From Butyrivibrio sp. NC2002 (lineage in GTDB: Bacteria > Bacillota > Clostridia > Lachnospirales > Lachnospiraceae): 64,000 nucleotides of DNA. Both the position numbers and the translations under genes were made by a program. The DNA lies in NCBI RefSeq assembly GCF_000702265.1, contig NZ_JNKZ01000007.1, forward strand, positions 372,001 through 436,000, in the 5' to 3' direction. This document shows positions 56,610 to 64,000 of the stretch, piece by piece (position 1 is the stretch's first letter; the number at the start of each line of letters is the position of its first letter). The notes beneath the pieces were generated by a model that ran no database searches, was not told the DNA's origin, and saw only the letters and a program-made list of their open reading frames with translations.

Positions 56610-56899
56610 ACAATATAGCGATTACTATACCATGTGACAGTACGGACGCATGGGTAGTTGCTGCGTATGATGACGACTTGGATAATATTGAGAACTATGA
56701 AGATCCATGGAGAACGATTATAGCAAAAAAGAAATATTATCACGGAATACGTGTAAGAGGTGAAAAGAAAAATGTACTTACATACGCTATTTTCAGTAAT
56801 ATGGTCGCTGAACGTTGGAATGAAGTGACTCAAAAATGCATATCTGCTATGAAATTGGATCAAGAAGTTAAAAGAATTCTTCTTAATGAGAATAAGTAA
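56606..56899 (+). CDS. Small partner of AAA ATPase (97 aa), function unknown
   Basis: The protein has 97 aa. Its ATG overlaps the ATPase stop (ATGA), so the two are translated together. Distinctive parts are ITIPCDSTDAWVVAAYDDD and KKKYYHGIRVRGEKK. The early IPCxSTDAW resembles the second half of longer ATPase-partner proteins (DUF4276/Toprim-like, about 200 aa), so it may be a shortened version; this is inference. It could be an effector or inhibitor subunit. No membrane segment. Confidence 0.6.
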   Translation: MNNIAITIPCDSTDAWVVAAYDDDLDNIENYEDPWRTIIAKKKYYHGIRVRGEKKNVLTYAIFSNMVAERWNEVTQKCISAMKLDQEVKRILLNENK

Positions 56900-56911
56900 A
56901 TCATTTGAACA

Positions 56912-56946
56912 AATCAGAACCACCGGCTTAGCCGGTGGTTCTGATT
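56912..56946. repeat. Perfect palindrome after ATPase pair
   Basis: AATCAGAACCACCGGC-TTA-GCCGGTGGTTCTGATT forms a 16-bp stem with no T-run. It may be a weak terminator or an IS200/IS605-type end hairpin remnant. Confidence 0.7.
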
Positions 56947-57019
56947 ATGAAGAAACTGTGAAAAATGAAATCAATCAGTACCGTCTCTGTGACTTATCAC
57001 GAATAAAAGAAAAAGGCAA

Positions 57020-58015
57020 CTACTCTTCCTTCAAAATCATCTTGGCAATGCTGACAACCGCGCCATAAATAACCGCTGTTACCGGCCATATTATCCAGGT
57101 TATCTCCCATTTCATGGTGATGAAGCTCCATGCAAGGTATACGCCAAGTACCAGGCTCCAATAGATGCCGGCAACTTTGCCCAATGTCTTTGCTGCCTTT
57201 TTGCCGCTTGGTGTGAAGTCTCCTTCCTGCAGAAGCTTATCATAGGATTCTGTTATCATGCTGCTGCGAATAATCAGGTTTACACCAAGCGCAACCACCA
57301 GCAGCAGAACTGATACCATACCCGGAAGAATATACTCAGAACTTGAATCTGTCAGGGTTGCACCCATTACAAGAAGTGGAATAACTGCGATTATACACAG
57401 GATAACTCCGCCCGCCATAAACAACGTGTGTTTTTTGTCATACTTATTCTTTTTGTCTCTTACCATTCCATCAACGCCGTAGGCAGTATCTATAGTTACC
57501 TTTTCAAGGTACTCAAACTCTTTAGTTTCTCTGTCCGTAAATATAAAGATAAATACTGCGATAGCGATAAGTAGTAAAAGTACTGCCATCCCGATTGCTG
57601 CAGCTAAAGTTTCAGTTATAACACCCGTTACAGATATTCCTGCCAAAGCAATCAAAACAGTTGGTGAAATGATGCAAAGTGAAACAGCAAGAGCTGTCCA
57701 AGGTGCTTTCTTCTCAATTGTTGATAGAAAAGCTGTTGCTTCTTCCATGCTGACCTGTCGTACATTTTCATTAGAAGGATGCGTGTCCTCAACAATCATC
57801 GCCGGTGATATTTCTGCGATTTCATCCTTAAGAAGATAATCGGTGCTTACTCCGAACAGCTCTGCCATCTTAAGTATTCTGTTAAGATCCGGAGTTGACT
57901 GAGCTCCTTCCCATTTGGAAACAGATTGTCTGGAAACTTCCAATTGATCTGCCAGTTCCTCCTGTGACCATCCAAGCTTTTTTCTTTCATTAATAATTTT
58001 GTCTGCTAATATCAT
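57020..58015 (-). CDS. XRE-family regulator with membrane domain
   Basis: The protein has 331 aa from the ATG at 58015 with GGAGG 5 nt upstream; the ATG four codons earlier overlaps that site. The N-terminal HTH includes LGWSQEELADQLEVSRQSVSKW (residues 12-33). About four to six membrane segments occupy 105-331. Membrane-bound XRE proteins of this kind are common in Clostridia and probably sense envelope stress. A promoter and an inverted repeat lie 60-95 nt upstream, suggesting autoregulation. Confidence 0.88.
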   Translation of the reverse strand: MILADKIINERKKLGWSQEELADQLEVSRQSVSKWEGAQSTPDLNRILKMAELFGVSTDYLLKDEIAEISPAMIVEDTHPSNENVRQVSMEEATAFLSTIEKKAPWTALAVSLCIISPTVLIALAGISVTGVITETLAAAIGMAVLLLLIAIAVFIFIFTDRETKEFEYLEKVTIDTAYGVDGMVRDKKNKYDKKHTLFMAGGVILCIIAVIPLLVMGATLTDSSSEYILPGMVSVLLLVVALGVNLIIRSSMITESYDKLLQEGDFTPSGKKAAKTLGKVAGIYWSLVLGVYLAWSFITMKWEITWIIWPVTAVIYGAVVSIAKMILKEE

Positions 58016-58076
58016 TTTTTCCTCCAAAAATTTGTTTGTTGTTTTCGTTGAATTCAGAATACAAAAAACAATGGTT

Positions 58077-58109
58077 GCACTCTATAAAGTGCGCTTGGAA
58101 ATTTGTCAA
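58077..58109 (-). promoter_or_regulatory. XRE promoter with overlapping operator
   Basis: TTGACA (58109-58104) and TATAGA (58086-58081) are 17 nt apart. An inverted repeat GCACT-CTATAA-AGTGC (58077-58092) covers the -10 box, a likely autorepression site. Confidence 0.7.
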
Positions 58110-58141
58110 CCGGCAGTTGCAACCGCATAAATACTGTGGTT

Positions 58142-58324
58142 TTACCTAATCCTATCCTCTGTATAGGCTAGATGCTTTATTTTTTCATATTTGTTTATAC
58201 AAATATTTTCTATCTCTTTATCGTCGATAAATTCAAACCCATCATAGGTAAATTTAGGAGCAGTGGCACAGGACATAAAGCAATAGCTGCCTTTATCAAG
58301 ATTTTCTGCAGCAAATATAGCTCT
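58142..58324 (-). pseudogene. Cupin-domain C-terminal remnant
   Basis: A 60-codon frame, in phase with the alcohol dehydrogenase and directly after its stop, reads AAENLDKGSYCFMSC, then APKFTYDGFEFIDDKEI and a polar tail. It matches the C-terminus of a cupin-type protein but has no start and lacks the N-terminal beta-barrel. A gene lost its 5' part where the dehydrogenase segment joins. Confidence 0.55.
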
Positions 58325-59482
58325 TCATCTGCATTCAAGAATGATCTCTTTGATTTCTTCCCGTGACAGCTGACGGGCATTGGTTGTGGTGACATTGCAT
58401 GTCGCCGCAACCGCGGAAGCTATTTCTTCAGTCACTTCGATTCCTGCTTCAGAGAATGTCATCGGCAGTTCAAGACATTTTATAAATTCACGCAGTTTCG
58501 CAATGCCTTCCTTCGCGGTTTCAAGCCGTGTTTTTCCTTCCGGATCAACTTCCATGACATTGACCGCAAAGCGGGCAAACATTTCAGAACCAGCTTCAAC
58601 AATATGGTCATAATAGACCGGCTGCAGGATTGCCAGCTGGCGTCCGTGCGCCGCATGGGTATAAGCTGCCAGCATGTTTTCAATGCCATGGGCCTGGAAA
58701 TCGCCGGGCTTGCCTGTATAGAAGCTGAACGACTGGATCAGGGAGGAATCCCACATCAGATTGGAGCGGATCTCCATATTGTCAGGGTCTTTCATTAATG
58801 CTTTTCCGTTGCGAATGATATTCTTCATCAGGGATTCATTGATCTCATCCCAGACGTTTGTTCCCTGGCCAAAATAGGTTTCCATGCAGTGGCTCAATGA
58901 GTCAAATACACCCGGTGTAAAGGTGTGAAGCGGAACTGACATCACATAGGCAGGATTCTCAATGACAAAGTCTGCATACGGACCGACGAATGTTTTCTTT
59001 TCATGTGTCTTTTCGTTTGTACACGCTCCGAGATGGTCCATCTCAGCGCCGGCGCCGGAAATTGTCAGGACAACTGCATATTTTCCCATCTTTTCTGGAA
59101 TATTGTGTCTGATCATTTCTTCGTCCCAGATATCTCCCTCAATCTCAGCGCCGGCAGCCATGATCTTGGTGCTGTCAATAACTGATCCGCCGCCAAGGGC
59201 AATCATGAGGTCAATGTTTTCTTTTTTATACATTGCGATTCCTTCCAGAATCTTTTCATAGGAAGGACTGGAAGCAACTCCGCCGAATTCAAACACAGTC
59301 TTGCCGCATTCTTCCAGGGTTTTTCTGACTTCATCCAGGATACCGTTCCTTTTGACGGAACCGCCGCCGTAAACGATCATGATATTCTTCCCGTATTTTT
59401 CCATTTCCTTAGAAAGGTATTTCTTTACACCGCCTTCCTCGAAATAGACCTTGACAGGCATGTGATAAATAAAATTCTGCAT
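58325..59482 (-). CDS. Iron-containing alcohol dehydrogenase
   Basis: The protein has 385 aa from the ATG at 59482 with GGAGG 7 nt upstream. NAD(P) site: IALGGGSVIDSTKIMAAGA. Metal ligands are in FDSLSHCMETYFG (His) and THAAHGRQLAILQP (His), with an Asp near the glycine-rich region. It reduces aldehydes to alcohols (BdhA/YqdH group). The base composition looks visibly more GC-rich than its neighbours. It lies between a 47-nt leader repeat and a cupin remnant, so transfer is likely. Confidence 0.93.
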   Translation of the reverse strand: MQNFIYHMPVKVYFEEGGVKKYLSKEMEKYGKNIMIVYGGGSVKRNGILDEVRKTLEECGKTVFEFGGVASSPSYEKILEGIAMYKKENIDLMIALGGGSVIDSTKIMAAGAEIEGDIWDEEMIRHNIPEKMGKYAVVLTISGAGAEMDHLGACTNEKTHEKKTFVGPYADFVIENPAYVMSVPLHTFTPGVFDSLSHCMETYFGQGTNVWDEINESLMKNIIRNGKALMKDPDNMEIRSNLMWDSSLIQSFSFYTGKPGDFQAHGIENMLAAYTHAAHGRQLAILQPVYYDHIVEAGSEMFARFAVNVMEVDPEGKTRLETAKEGIAKLREFIKCLELPMTFSEAGIEVTEEIASAVAATCNVTTTNARQLSREEIKEIILECR

Positions 59483-59490
59483 CGCTGTTC

Positions 59491-59537
59491 CTCCTCGTAT
59501 ATTATGTATTGGCACGATTGCTCCGCAATCCTGCCCT
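59491..59537 (-). repeat. 47-nt leader repeat, copy 2
   Basis: One-base difference from 40015-40061. It forms the ADH 5' leader, ending with its ribosome binding site, and begins 4 nt after the stop of the MATE-HATPase-HD gene. Confidence 0.9.
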
Positions 59538-59540
59538 GTC

Positions 59541-62210
59541 TCATCTCCGAATCACATTAAGCAGTATTTTCTTTTGTGAGAGCTTAAAGTCAGTTCTCCT
59601 TTCTATTACCCCTCTGCAATAATCAAGCTTTTTCTGCATATCTTCAACCATTACCTGAAGGTTATTGATGATCGAATCATCCTTTTCCTCCGCAAGCAGA
59701 AGAAAAGTATCCTCAGTCATCTTCATGGATTTAACGGCATAGAGCTTTTTGTTTTCAAGTATCTCCACTTCGTCTGTAAGAATGCTGATGTCATAAAGTA
59801 TCATTGGATTGCGGCTCGCCACAACATCAATCTCATCAGCGATTCTGATAATTGCTGCAAGGTATGGCAGGCATACAGTATTTCCGTTTGGAAGTTTATA
59901 ATCCGTCGGGTATTCCTTTTCATCATAAAGATCAGTCTTCCTGTGGCCTTTAGCTACCTGCTGTATTGCAAAGGCATGCTCAGGCGTGGGAATATCGTAC
60001 AACTCTGCATATTTTTCTATATAAAGTGCACTGAATTCATGATGGAATTTCCTTACAAAATCAGCCTTGGTGTCATTGGGATGTTCCTCAAAATAGTAGT
60101 CAACTCCCAGTTTTTCACTAAATTCTACATAATCCTTCTCATTTATTCCCATGCCTATATCGTGGAAATAACATGCCACCAGAAGGATGTATATTTCATC
60201 CGCATTAAGCTTCTTTATCTGCTTTTCTCCAATAAGACGATTACATGAGTCTATTACTGTGAGGCTATGAAGCTCCGAGTGATCTGTGTACTCAGGAAAA
60301 ATCGATCTGTACTTTGAAAGGACATTTTGGATAATAATTGCCATATCCCTAAATCTCTTGTGAAGATCGGGATCCAGTTTTCGAAGAGTCTTTTCAAGAA
60401 GATAATCATTGGATTCCATAGTTGCAAGGTCTTCCTCATCAATCTCTATGGTGAGGACGTTCAATCCAAGCAGATTCTGGTATGAAACATCTTCTGCTAT
60501 CCTCTGGACCATTCTGATTCCTATATTTCCGGAATCCTCATTCTCCGAAACCATATTTGCCATTTCAACGGGATCAAAGGGCATACAATCATCCTTTATT
60601 CTTAAGAGAATGTCACCATTTTTATAGATTGTTTTGATGCTTAGTGCATGACGCTTCTTATCGGCAGTGAATCCGTGGCGAACCACGTTTCCGGCCATCT
60701 CTTCGAGACACAGTGCTGAGTACATGGCAGCCTTTTTGCCAATACCATGTTCCTCGCAGAAATTCTGCACCATCTCTGAAGAAGCAGCCACATCATCCAT
60801 ATCACGTATAGGAAGATCAAGCACATCCTTGGGAGACGAGCCAAAATCAGGCTTAATGAACAGCATTTCTTCAAATGTTCGAGGAAATCTTTTCCAGAAA
60901 ATAAGCCTGTAAACAGGAACTGTCAGTATGGTAAGAACGATTCCTATAGGATTGGAAAGCCACACACCTGTAGCCCCCATGGAAGGAGCCAAAATTGCAG
61001 CCGGAATGACCATTGAAAAGAATCCGTCAAATACTGACTGAATATTTACGAATACCAAATGTCCCGTGGCCTGCAGGTAATTGGTTTGAACCTGGCATAT
61101 CAGGACAAGGGGTATGCAAAAGGCATAGATTGCAAAAAGCTGGTGAGTAAGACGATATACATTTGAAGAACTGTCTGCAAAGAATATTCCTGCAAGAAGA
61201 GGCGATATGATGAAAATCAATCCACCAAGTACAAAGGCCAAAGCCATGCCCTTCGTCAGTACGATTTTGATGATTTCTCTGATGGAAGACTTATCTTCTT
61301 CGCCCACAAACACGCTGACCAGCATTCTGATAATCGCCCCGTTTCCAAGGCAATATGCAAGAAATACGCCATTTACCATGCTAAAGGATGCCATGGCAGA
61401 AAGTCCGTCATTTCCCGCATAGGTAAGCAAGATTCTGTTTATAACCATTCCTCTTATGGACAGGCAGAATACGAGAAGTGCTCCGGGAATACCTATTGCA
61501 ACAAGTTTGCCGAGATCCTCCCACAAAGCTTTCGAGATGTTATAGTGGAGCTGAGCCTTGGTAGTCAGATAATACGGAACAAGAATTACAAAATAAACCA
61601 TCCCACTGACTGAGGTTGCAAGTGCAAGCCCCCATACTCCCAGCTTTAATACTGCAACAAGCAAAATATCCAGAGCAACATTGGATATTATCATTCCCGC
61701 TATTCCGAGATAGCCTATTTTATTTTGTCTCTCAAGCTGTAAAAACGAAGCAATCTGCTGAGCCAGCATCATGGGAATTATACCAAAAGAATAACCTACA
61801 ATGTAGGTAACAAGACTTGGCTTTAGATTTTCATTTGCTCCCAGGATATCTGCGATAAGTGACGGCATGGTGGCGCAGATAACCGTAAGCAAAGCTGATA
61901 CAACGAAGGTCACAGTCAGATTTAGTGAAAAGATTCCTTCAGTTTTTCTAAGATCGCCCTTTCCCATATATCTTCCGCAAAGTACCGAGGTACCTCCCAG
62001 AAGAACCGAGCTTGTAGCCTGAAATATCAGAACCATAGAGAAAAACAGACCGATAACACCAACCGTTGACGAGTCAATAAATCGTCCTGCCATCGCACCA
62101 TCGACTATAGAGTTAATGGAACCCATGGCAAATATCATGACTTGTACAGGAAGCATGTTAAAAAACAACCTGGATAACAGATTCCCGGCTTTCTTTCTTT
62201 TACGGCTCAT
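59541..62210 (-). CDS. MATE transporter fused to HATPase and HD domain
   Basis: The protein has 889 aa from the ATG at 62210 (AGGGGG 6 nt upstream). Residues 1-450 form a full MATE transporter: LFFNMLPVQVMIFAMGSINS opens repeat 1 and LVAIGIPGALLVFCLSIRGM opens repeat 2. Residues about 465-590 are an RsbW-like HATPase with N-box LEEMAGNVVRHG, G1-type RIKDDCMPFDP and GNIGIRMVQ. Residues about 620-889 are an HD phosphohydrolase with ACYFHDIGMGI, KFHHEFSALY and IRIADEID. All three domains are in one frame. Likely an envelope sensor or exporter whose cytoplasmic ATPase and HD parts signal; function unknown. Confidence 0.88.
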   Translation of the reverse strand: MSRKRKKAGNLLSRLFFNMLPVQVMIFAMGSINSIVDGAMAGRFIDSSTVGVIGLFFSMVLIFQATSSVLLGGTSVLCGRYMGKGDLRKTEGIFSLNLTVTFVVSALLTVICATMPSLIADILGANENLKPSLVTYIVGYSFGIIPMMLAQQIASFLQLERQNKIGYLGIAGMIISNVALDILLVAVLKLGVWGLALATSVSGMVYFVILVPYYLTTKAQLHYNISKALWEDLGKLVAIGIPGALLVFCLSIRGMVINRILLTYAGNDGLSAMASFSMVNGVFLAYCLGNGAIIRMLVSVFVGEEDKSSIREIIKIVLTKGMALAFVLGGLIFIISPLLAGIFFADSSSNVYRLTHQLFAIYAFCIPLVLICQVQTNYLQATGHLVFVNIQSVFDGFFSMVIPAAILAPSMGATGVWLSNPIGIVLTILTVPVYRLIFWKRFPRTFEEMLFIKPDFGSSPKDVLDLPIRDMDDVAASSEMVQNFCEEHGIGKKAAMYSALCLEEMAGNVVRHGFTADKKRHALSIKTIYKNGDILLRIKDDCMPFDPVEMANMVSENEDSGNIGIRMVQRIAEDVSYQNLLGLNVLTIEIDEEDLATMESNDYLLEKTLRKLDPDLHKRFRDMAIIIQNVLSKYRSIFPEYTDHSELHSLTVIDSCNRLIGEKQIKKLNADEIYILLVACYFHDIGMGINEKDYVEFSEKLGVDYYFEEHPNDTKADFVRKFHHEFSALYIEKYAELYDIPTPEHAFAIQQVAKGHRKTDLYDEKEYPTDYKLPNGNTVCLPYLAAIIRIADEIDVVASRNPMILYDISILTDEVEILENKKLYAVKSMKMTEDTFLLLAEEKDDSIINNLQVMVEDMQKKLDYCRGVIERRTDFKLSQKKILLNVIRR

Positions 62211-62363
62211 AGAATACCCCCTCGTATTCATCGCGATAAATAATACAATGTTTTCAAAAAAGCGTTATATAATATCATATTTTATCACATTTGCCGCACC
62301 AATATATTAATCCATAATATAAAGAATTTCTGTATAAATAATAAAAAAGAATGTAACATATTC

Positions 62364-62729
62364 CTATCGTGCGATCACCATCTCGCACATTCCCATGCAC
62401 ATCGCAAAGATTCCCATCAGAATCATCATGAATGCGCCGGCCTTGTCATAGATAAAGTTTGAAAAAAGCTTTGCTGAAAGAAGCACCTCAACACCAAGTG
62501 ATATAAGGATAAGCGGCCAAAAAGAGAAAATTGTCTGGTACGAAAAAAGTCCAAGTGATGTGTGAAGAAGGAACAATATTCCATATCCTATGAAGCAAAG
62601 GCCTGTTGTTATAGTTCCGACTCTGTGCACTCTGGTGGTCTTTTGAGTCTCATAGGAAGGAGCAAGCTTCATCCCTTCATGCTCATTTATCAATAGAGTA
62701 TCTCCATTCGTCTGTTGCATTTCACTCAC
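62364..62729 (-). CDS. Small membrane protein of sigma/anti-sigma operon
   Basis: The protein has 121 aa. A polar N-terminus of about 40 residues precedes three to four membrane segments (LCFIGYGILFLLH; FWPLILISLGVEVLLSAKLF; FMMILMGIFAMCMGMCEMV). It resembles LiaF/DUF5668-type envelope proteins. It overlaps the previous gene by 8 nt, so the two are coupled. No terminator is visible downstream. Confidence 0.75.
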   Translation of the reverse strand: MSEMQQTNGDTLLINEHEGMKLAPSYETQKTTRVHRVGTITTGLCFIGYGILFLLHTSLGLFSYQTIFSFWPLILISLGVEVLLSAKLFSNFIYDKAGAFMMILMGIFAMCMGMCEMVIAR

Positions 62730-63342
62730 CTCCGTTTACAGTCAGGTTATCCGCAGTTTGCTGGATCTGATCTGCTATAACACTTGCCGGACTGTTATCG
62801 ATATCAAGCTCCTTCTTTTTACCTCTTATTAGTTTTACTCCAAGCAATATTATAAGTACAGCAATTACAAATCTTGGCAGTACGCCGATGAATTCCTGGA
62901 TATATTCAACCCAAAACCATCCAAGGTTATCCGCTAAAAAGTTGAGAAAATCTACTATTGGAACCACGATCATATTAAACAACATGCAGATTCCCGCAAT
63001 TATAAGTGCCCATGCGCCCCACTTTTTGACAGTTTCTGATTTGAAATTAATTGCTTTATCGCCAAATATCTCATTCCAAATATAATCATCCTGCAAAGTC
63101 ATGAAGTATTGTGGATCGCAATTTGTAAGATTCCTTGCATGGAAAAATCCGTAAAACCAGATAATTGCAGGAACAAAAACAAAAACATCACTTAGCTGCA
63201 ATAATGAAATTATTCCAAAGCTAGCAAAAAACAGAGCCATCAAGCTAACACCCATCTTCATAAATCCCATATACATCTCGGATGCGCCGGGTAAAAAGGC
63301 ACATAAAAAATTAAAAAAACTTCCTTTTCTCTGTATTCTCAT
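62722..63342 (-). CDS. Membrane protein, operon with ECF sigma factor
   Basis: The protein has 206 aa from the ATG at 63342 (AAGGAGG). About five membrane segments occur around residues 13-33, 36-55, 100-125 and 140-175. The first part (LCAFLPGASEMYMGFMKMGV) resembles TM2-like proteins. No enzymatic motif. It lies between the anti-sigma-like gene (1-nt gap) and the 121-aa gene (8-nt overlap). Likely part of the same envelope-stress unit. Confidence 0.75.
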   Translation of the reverse strand: MRIQRKGSFFNFLCAFLPGASEMYMGFMKMGVSLMALFFASFGIISLLQLSDVFVFVPAIIWFYGFFHARNLTNCDPQYFMTLQDDYIWNEIFGDKAINFKSETVKKWGAWALIIAGICMLFNMIVVPIVDFLNFLADNLGWFWVEYIQEFIGVLPRFVIAVLIILLGVKLIRGKKKELDIDNSPASVIADQIQQTADNLTVNGGE

Positions 63343-63343
63343 A

Positions 63344-63724
63344 TCAATCCTCCTTAAAGTCATTAATAACGTCATGTGAAAAAGCACCGCTGATAAAACT
63401 GTTTCCTAAAAATTCAGATACATAATTTGTTCCTGCCCCATTACTGGTAAGAAATGTTTTATTCCCAAGGTCCAAAAAGTTTCCTTTGAAAACAAAAGGT
63501 GAAACAATAATCATCAAAACCGCAGCAGCCATCGCAATACATACCTGAAATCTGTACTTTTGATACTCTCTTTGCTTTTCTTCAAAAGACACCTTGGGTG
63601 ATTCTATTCTCCTTAAAACATCACCTTCAAAATTCGGAGGTGCCTTTTGTAAATCCTGACCTTCAACTTCTGCAATCAGCTTATAAAGTTCATCATCATC
63701 CAAGTAATCAAATCTGGCTTTCAT
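63344..63724 (-). CDS. Anti-sigma-factor-like single-pass membrane protein
   Basis: The protein has 126 aa from the ATG at 63724; its start overlaps the sigma gene stop by 4 nt. An acidic N-terminal cytoplasmic part (DYLDDDELYKLIAEVEG) precedes one membrane segment near residues 70-92 and a short extracellular tail. The arrangement sigma then single-pass protein is typical of sigma/anti-sigma pairs. No zinc motif is present. Confidence 0.7.
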   Translation of the reverse strand: MKARFDYLDDDELYKLIAEVEGQDLQKAPPNFEGDVLRRIESPKVSFEEKQREYQKYRFQVCIAMAAAVLMIIVSPFVFKGNFLDLGNKTFLTSNGAGTNYVSEFLGNSFISGAFSHDVINDFKED

Positions 63725-64000
63725 ATGAAAAGTCCCTCCTTTCTGCATGTCTTTTTAAGCATTTCCTTTGCCCTGTAAATCCGCGTTTGAATCGTTTTTA
63801 GATTGTCACCTTTTTCTTCCGCAATTTCCTTTGCCGTTCTTCCCCTTATAAAGTGCTCTACCGCAACTTCGCTGTATCCCTTGGGAAGGTCATTGCAGCA
63901 TCTTGTAAAAACATTCATCACATCTGATGCTTCGTAAATATCAGCGGGATTGTTACTACCCATGCCTTTAGAAGCTCCCGGACTTTGCGATGTGTTCTCA
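63721..64000 (-). CDS. ECF sigma factor, C-terminal part (cut by window)
   Basis: The frame continues past the window edge, so only about 92 codons are visible. The C-terminal region 4 helix-turn-helix is clear: CCNDLPKGYSEVAVEHFIRG then TAKEIAEEKGDNLKTIQTRI and YRAKEMLKK. Region 2 should lie outside. It heads an operon with an anti-sigma-like and two membrane proteins. Confidence 0.85.
   Translation of the reverse strand, partial: ENTSQSPGASKGMGSNNPADIYEASDVMNVFTRCCNDLPKGYSEVAVEHFIRGRTAKEIAEEKGDNLKTIQTRIYRAKEMLKKTCRKEGLFI

Overview
The window reads as chromosomal DNA of a low-to-mid GC anaerobic Firmicute. It is most likely a Lachnospiraceae member of the Butyrivibrio/Pseudobutyrivibrio type; this is inferred from gene content and protein style, not from a database search. 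Supporting signs are a CIRCE-controlled groES-groEL pair, RNase Y, acetolactate decarboxylase, a GPH sugar symporter with a GH2 glycosidase, large lipoproteins with acidic repeats, strong AGGAGG ribosome binding sites and many T-tailed intrinsic terminators. Most genes are on the minus strand.

Layout. 1-5,700: an operon of carbohydrate ABC permeases, a HlyD-like adaptor, a FtsX/MacB-like protein and an acidic lipoprotein cut by the window edge. 5,700-14,060: a housekeeping run (PFL protein, ACT regulator, YycJ-type hydrolase, a CoaE-FtsA fusion, DNA polymerase I, a small zinc-finger membrane protein). 14,150-19,610: a glycoside locus (GPH symporter, GT-B-like protein, GH2 enzyme), then tRNA-Leu(CAA). 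19,960-31,640: small membrane protein, alpha/beta hydrolase, secreted transglutaminase-like/Ig-like protein, LacI regulator, CBS-containing family II pyrophosphatase, a heterodimeric ABC exporter, an RsmF-type rRNA methyltransferase and a DtxR/MntR regulator. 31,745-41,083: RNase Y, M42 aminopeptidase, chemoreceptor, a repeat cluster, groEL/groES, a cyclic-nucleotide-binding-domain protein and a phosphoesterase.

From 41,200 onward the region is accessory and scarred: a spermidine-synthase-like gene, a 357-nt structured repeat element beside an Rpn-type nuclease, acetolactate decarboxylase, PAP2 phosphatase, a truncated deoC, a yeiH/LysR/HPP-type transporter cluster with a decayed partial duplicate 4 kb away, a MATE pump behind a leader terminator, Nudix and HD enzymes, several coding remnants, an ATPase plus small coupled partner, an XRE regulator with a candidate operator, an Fe-alcohol dehydrogenase abutting a cupin remnant, a MATE-HATPase-HD triple fusion, and the start of an ECF sigma/anti-sigma operon.

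The features that most deserve a second look are the two protein fusions (CoaE-FtsA and MATE-HATPase-HD), the inverted-repeat element at 42,311-42,667, the ATPase/partner pair at 55,422-56,899, the repeat cluster at 37,014-37,288 with paired base changes, and a 47-nt leader shared by two unrelated genes at 40,015 and 59,491. No CRISPR array, rRNA, complete insertion sequence or prophage was seen.
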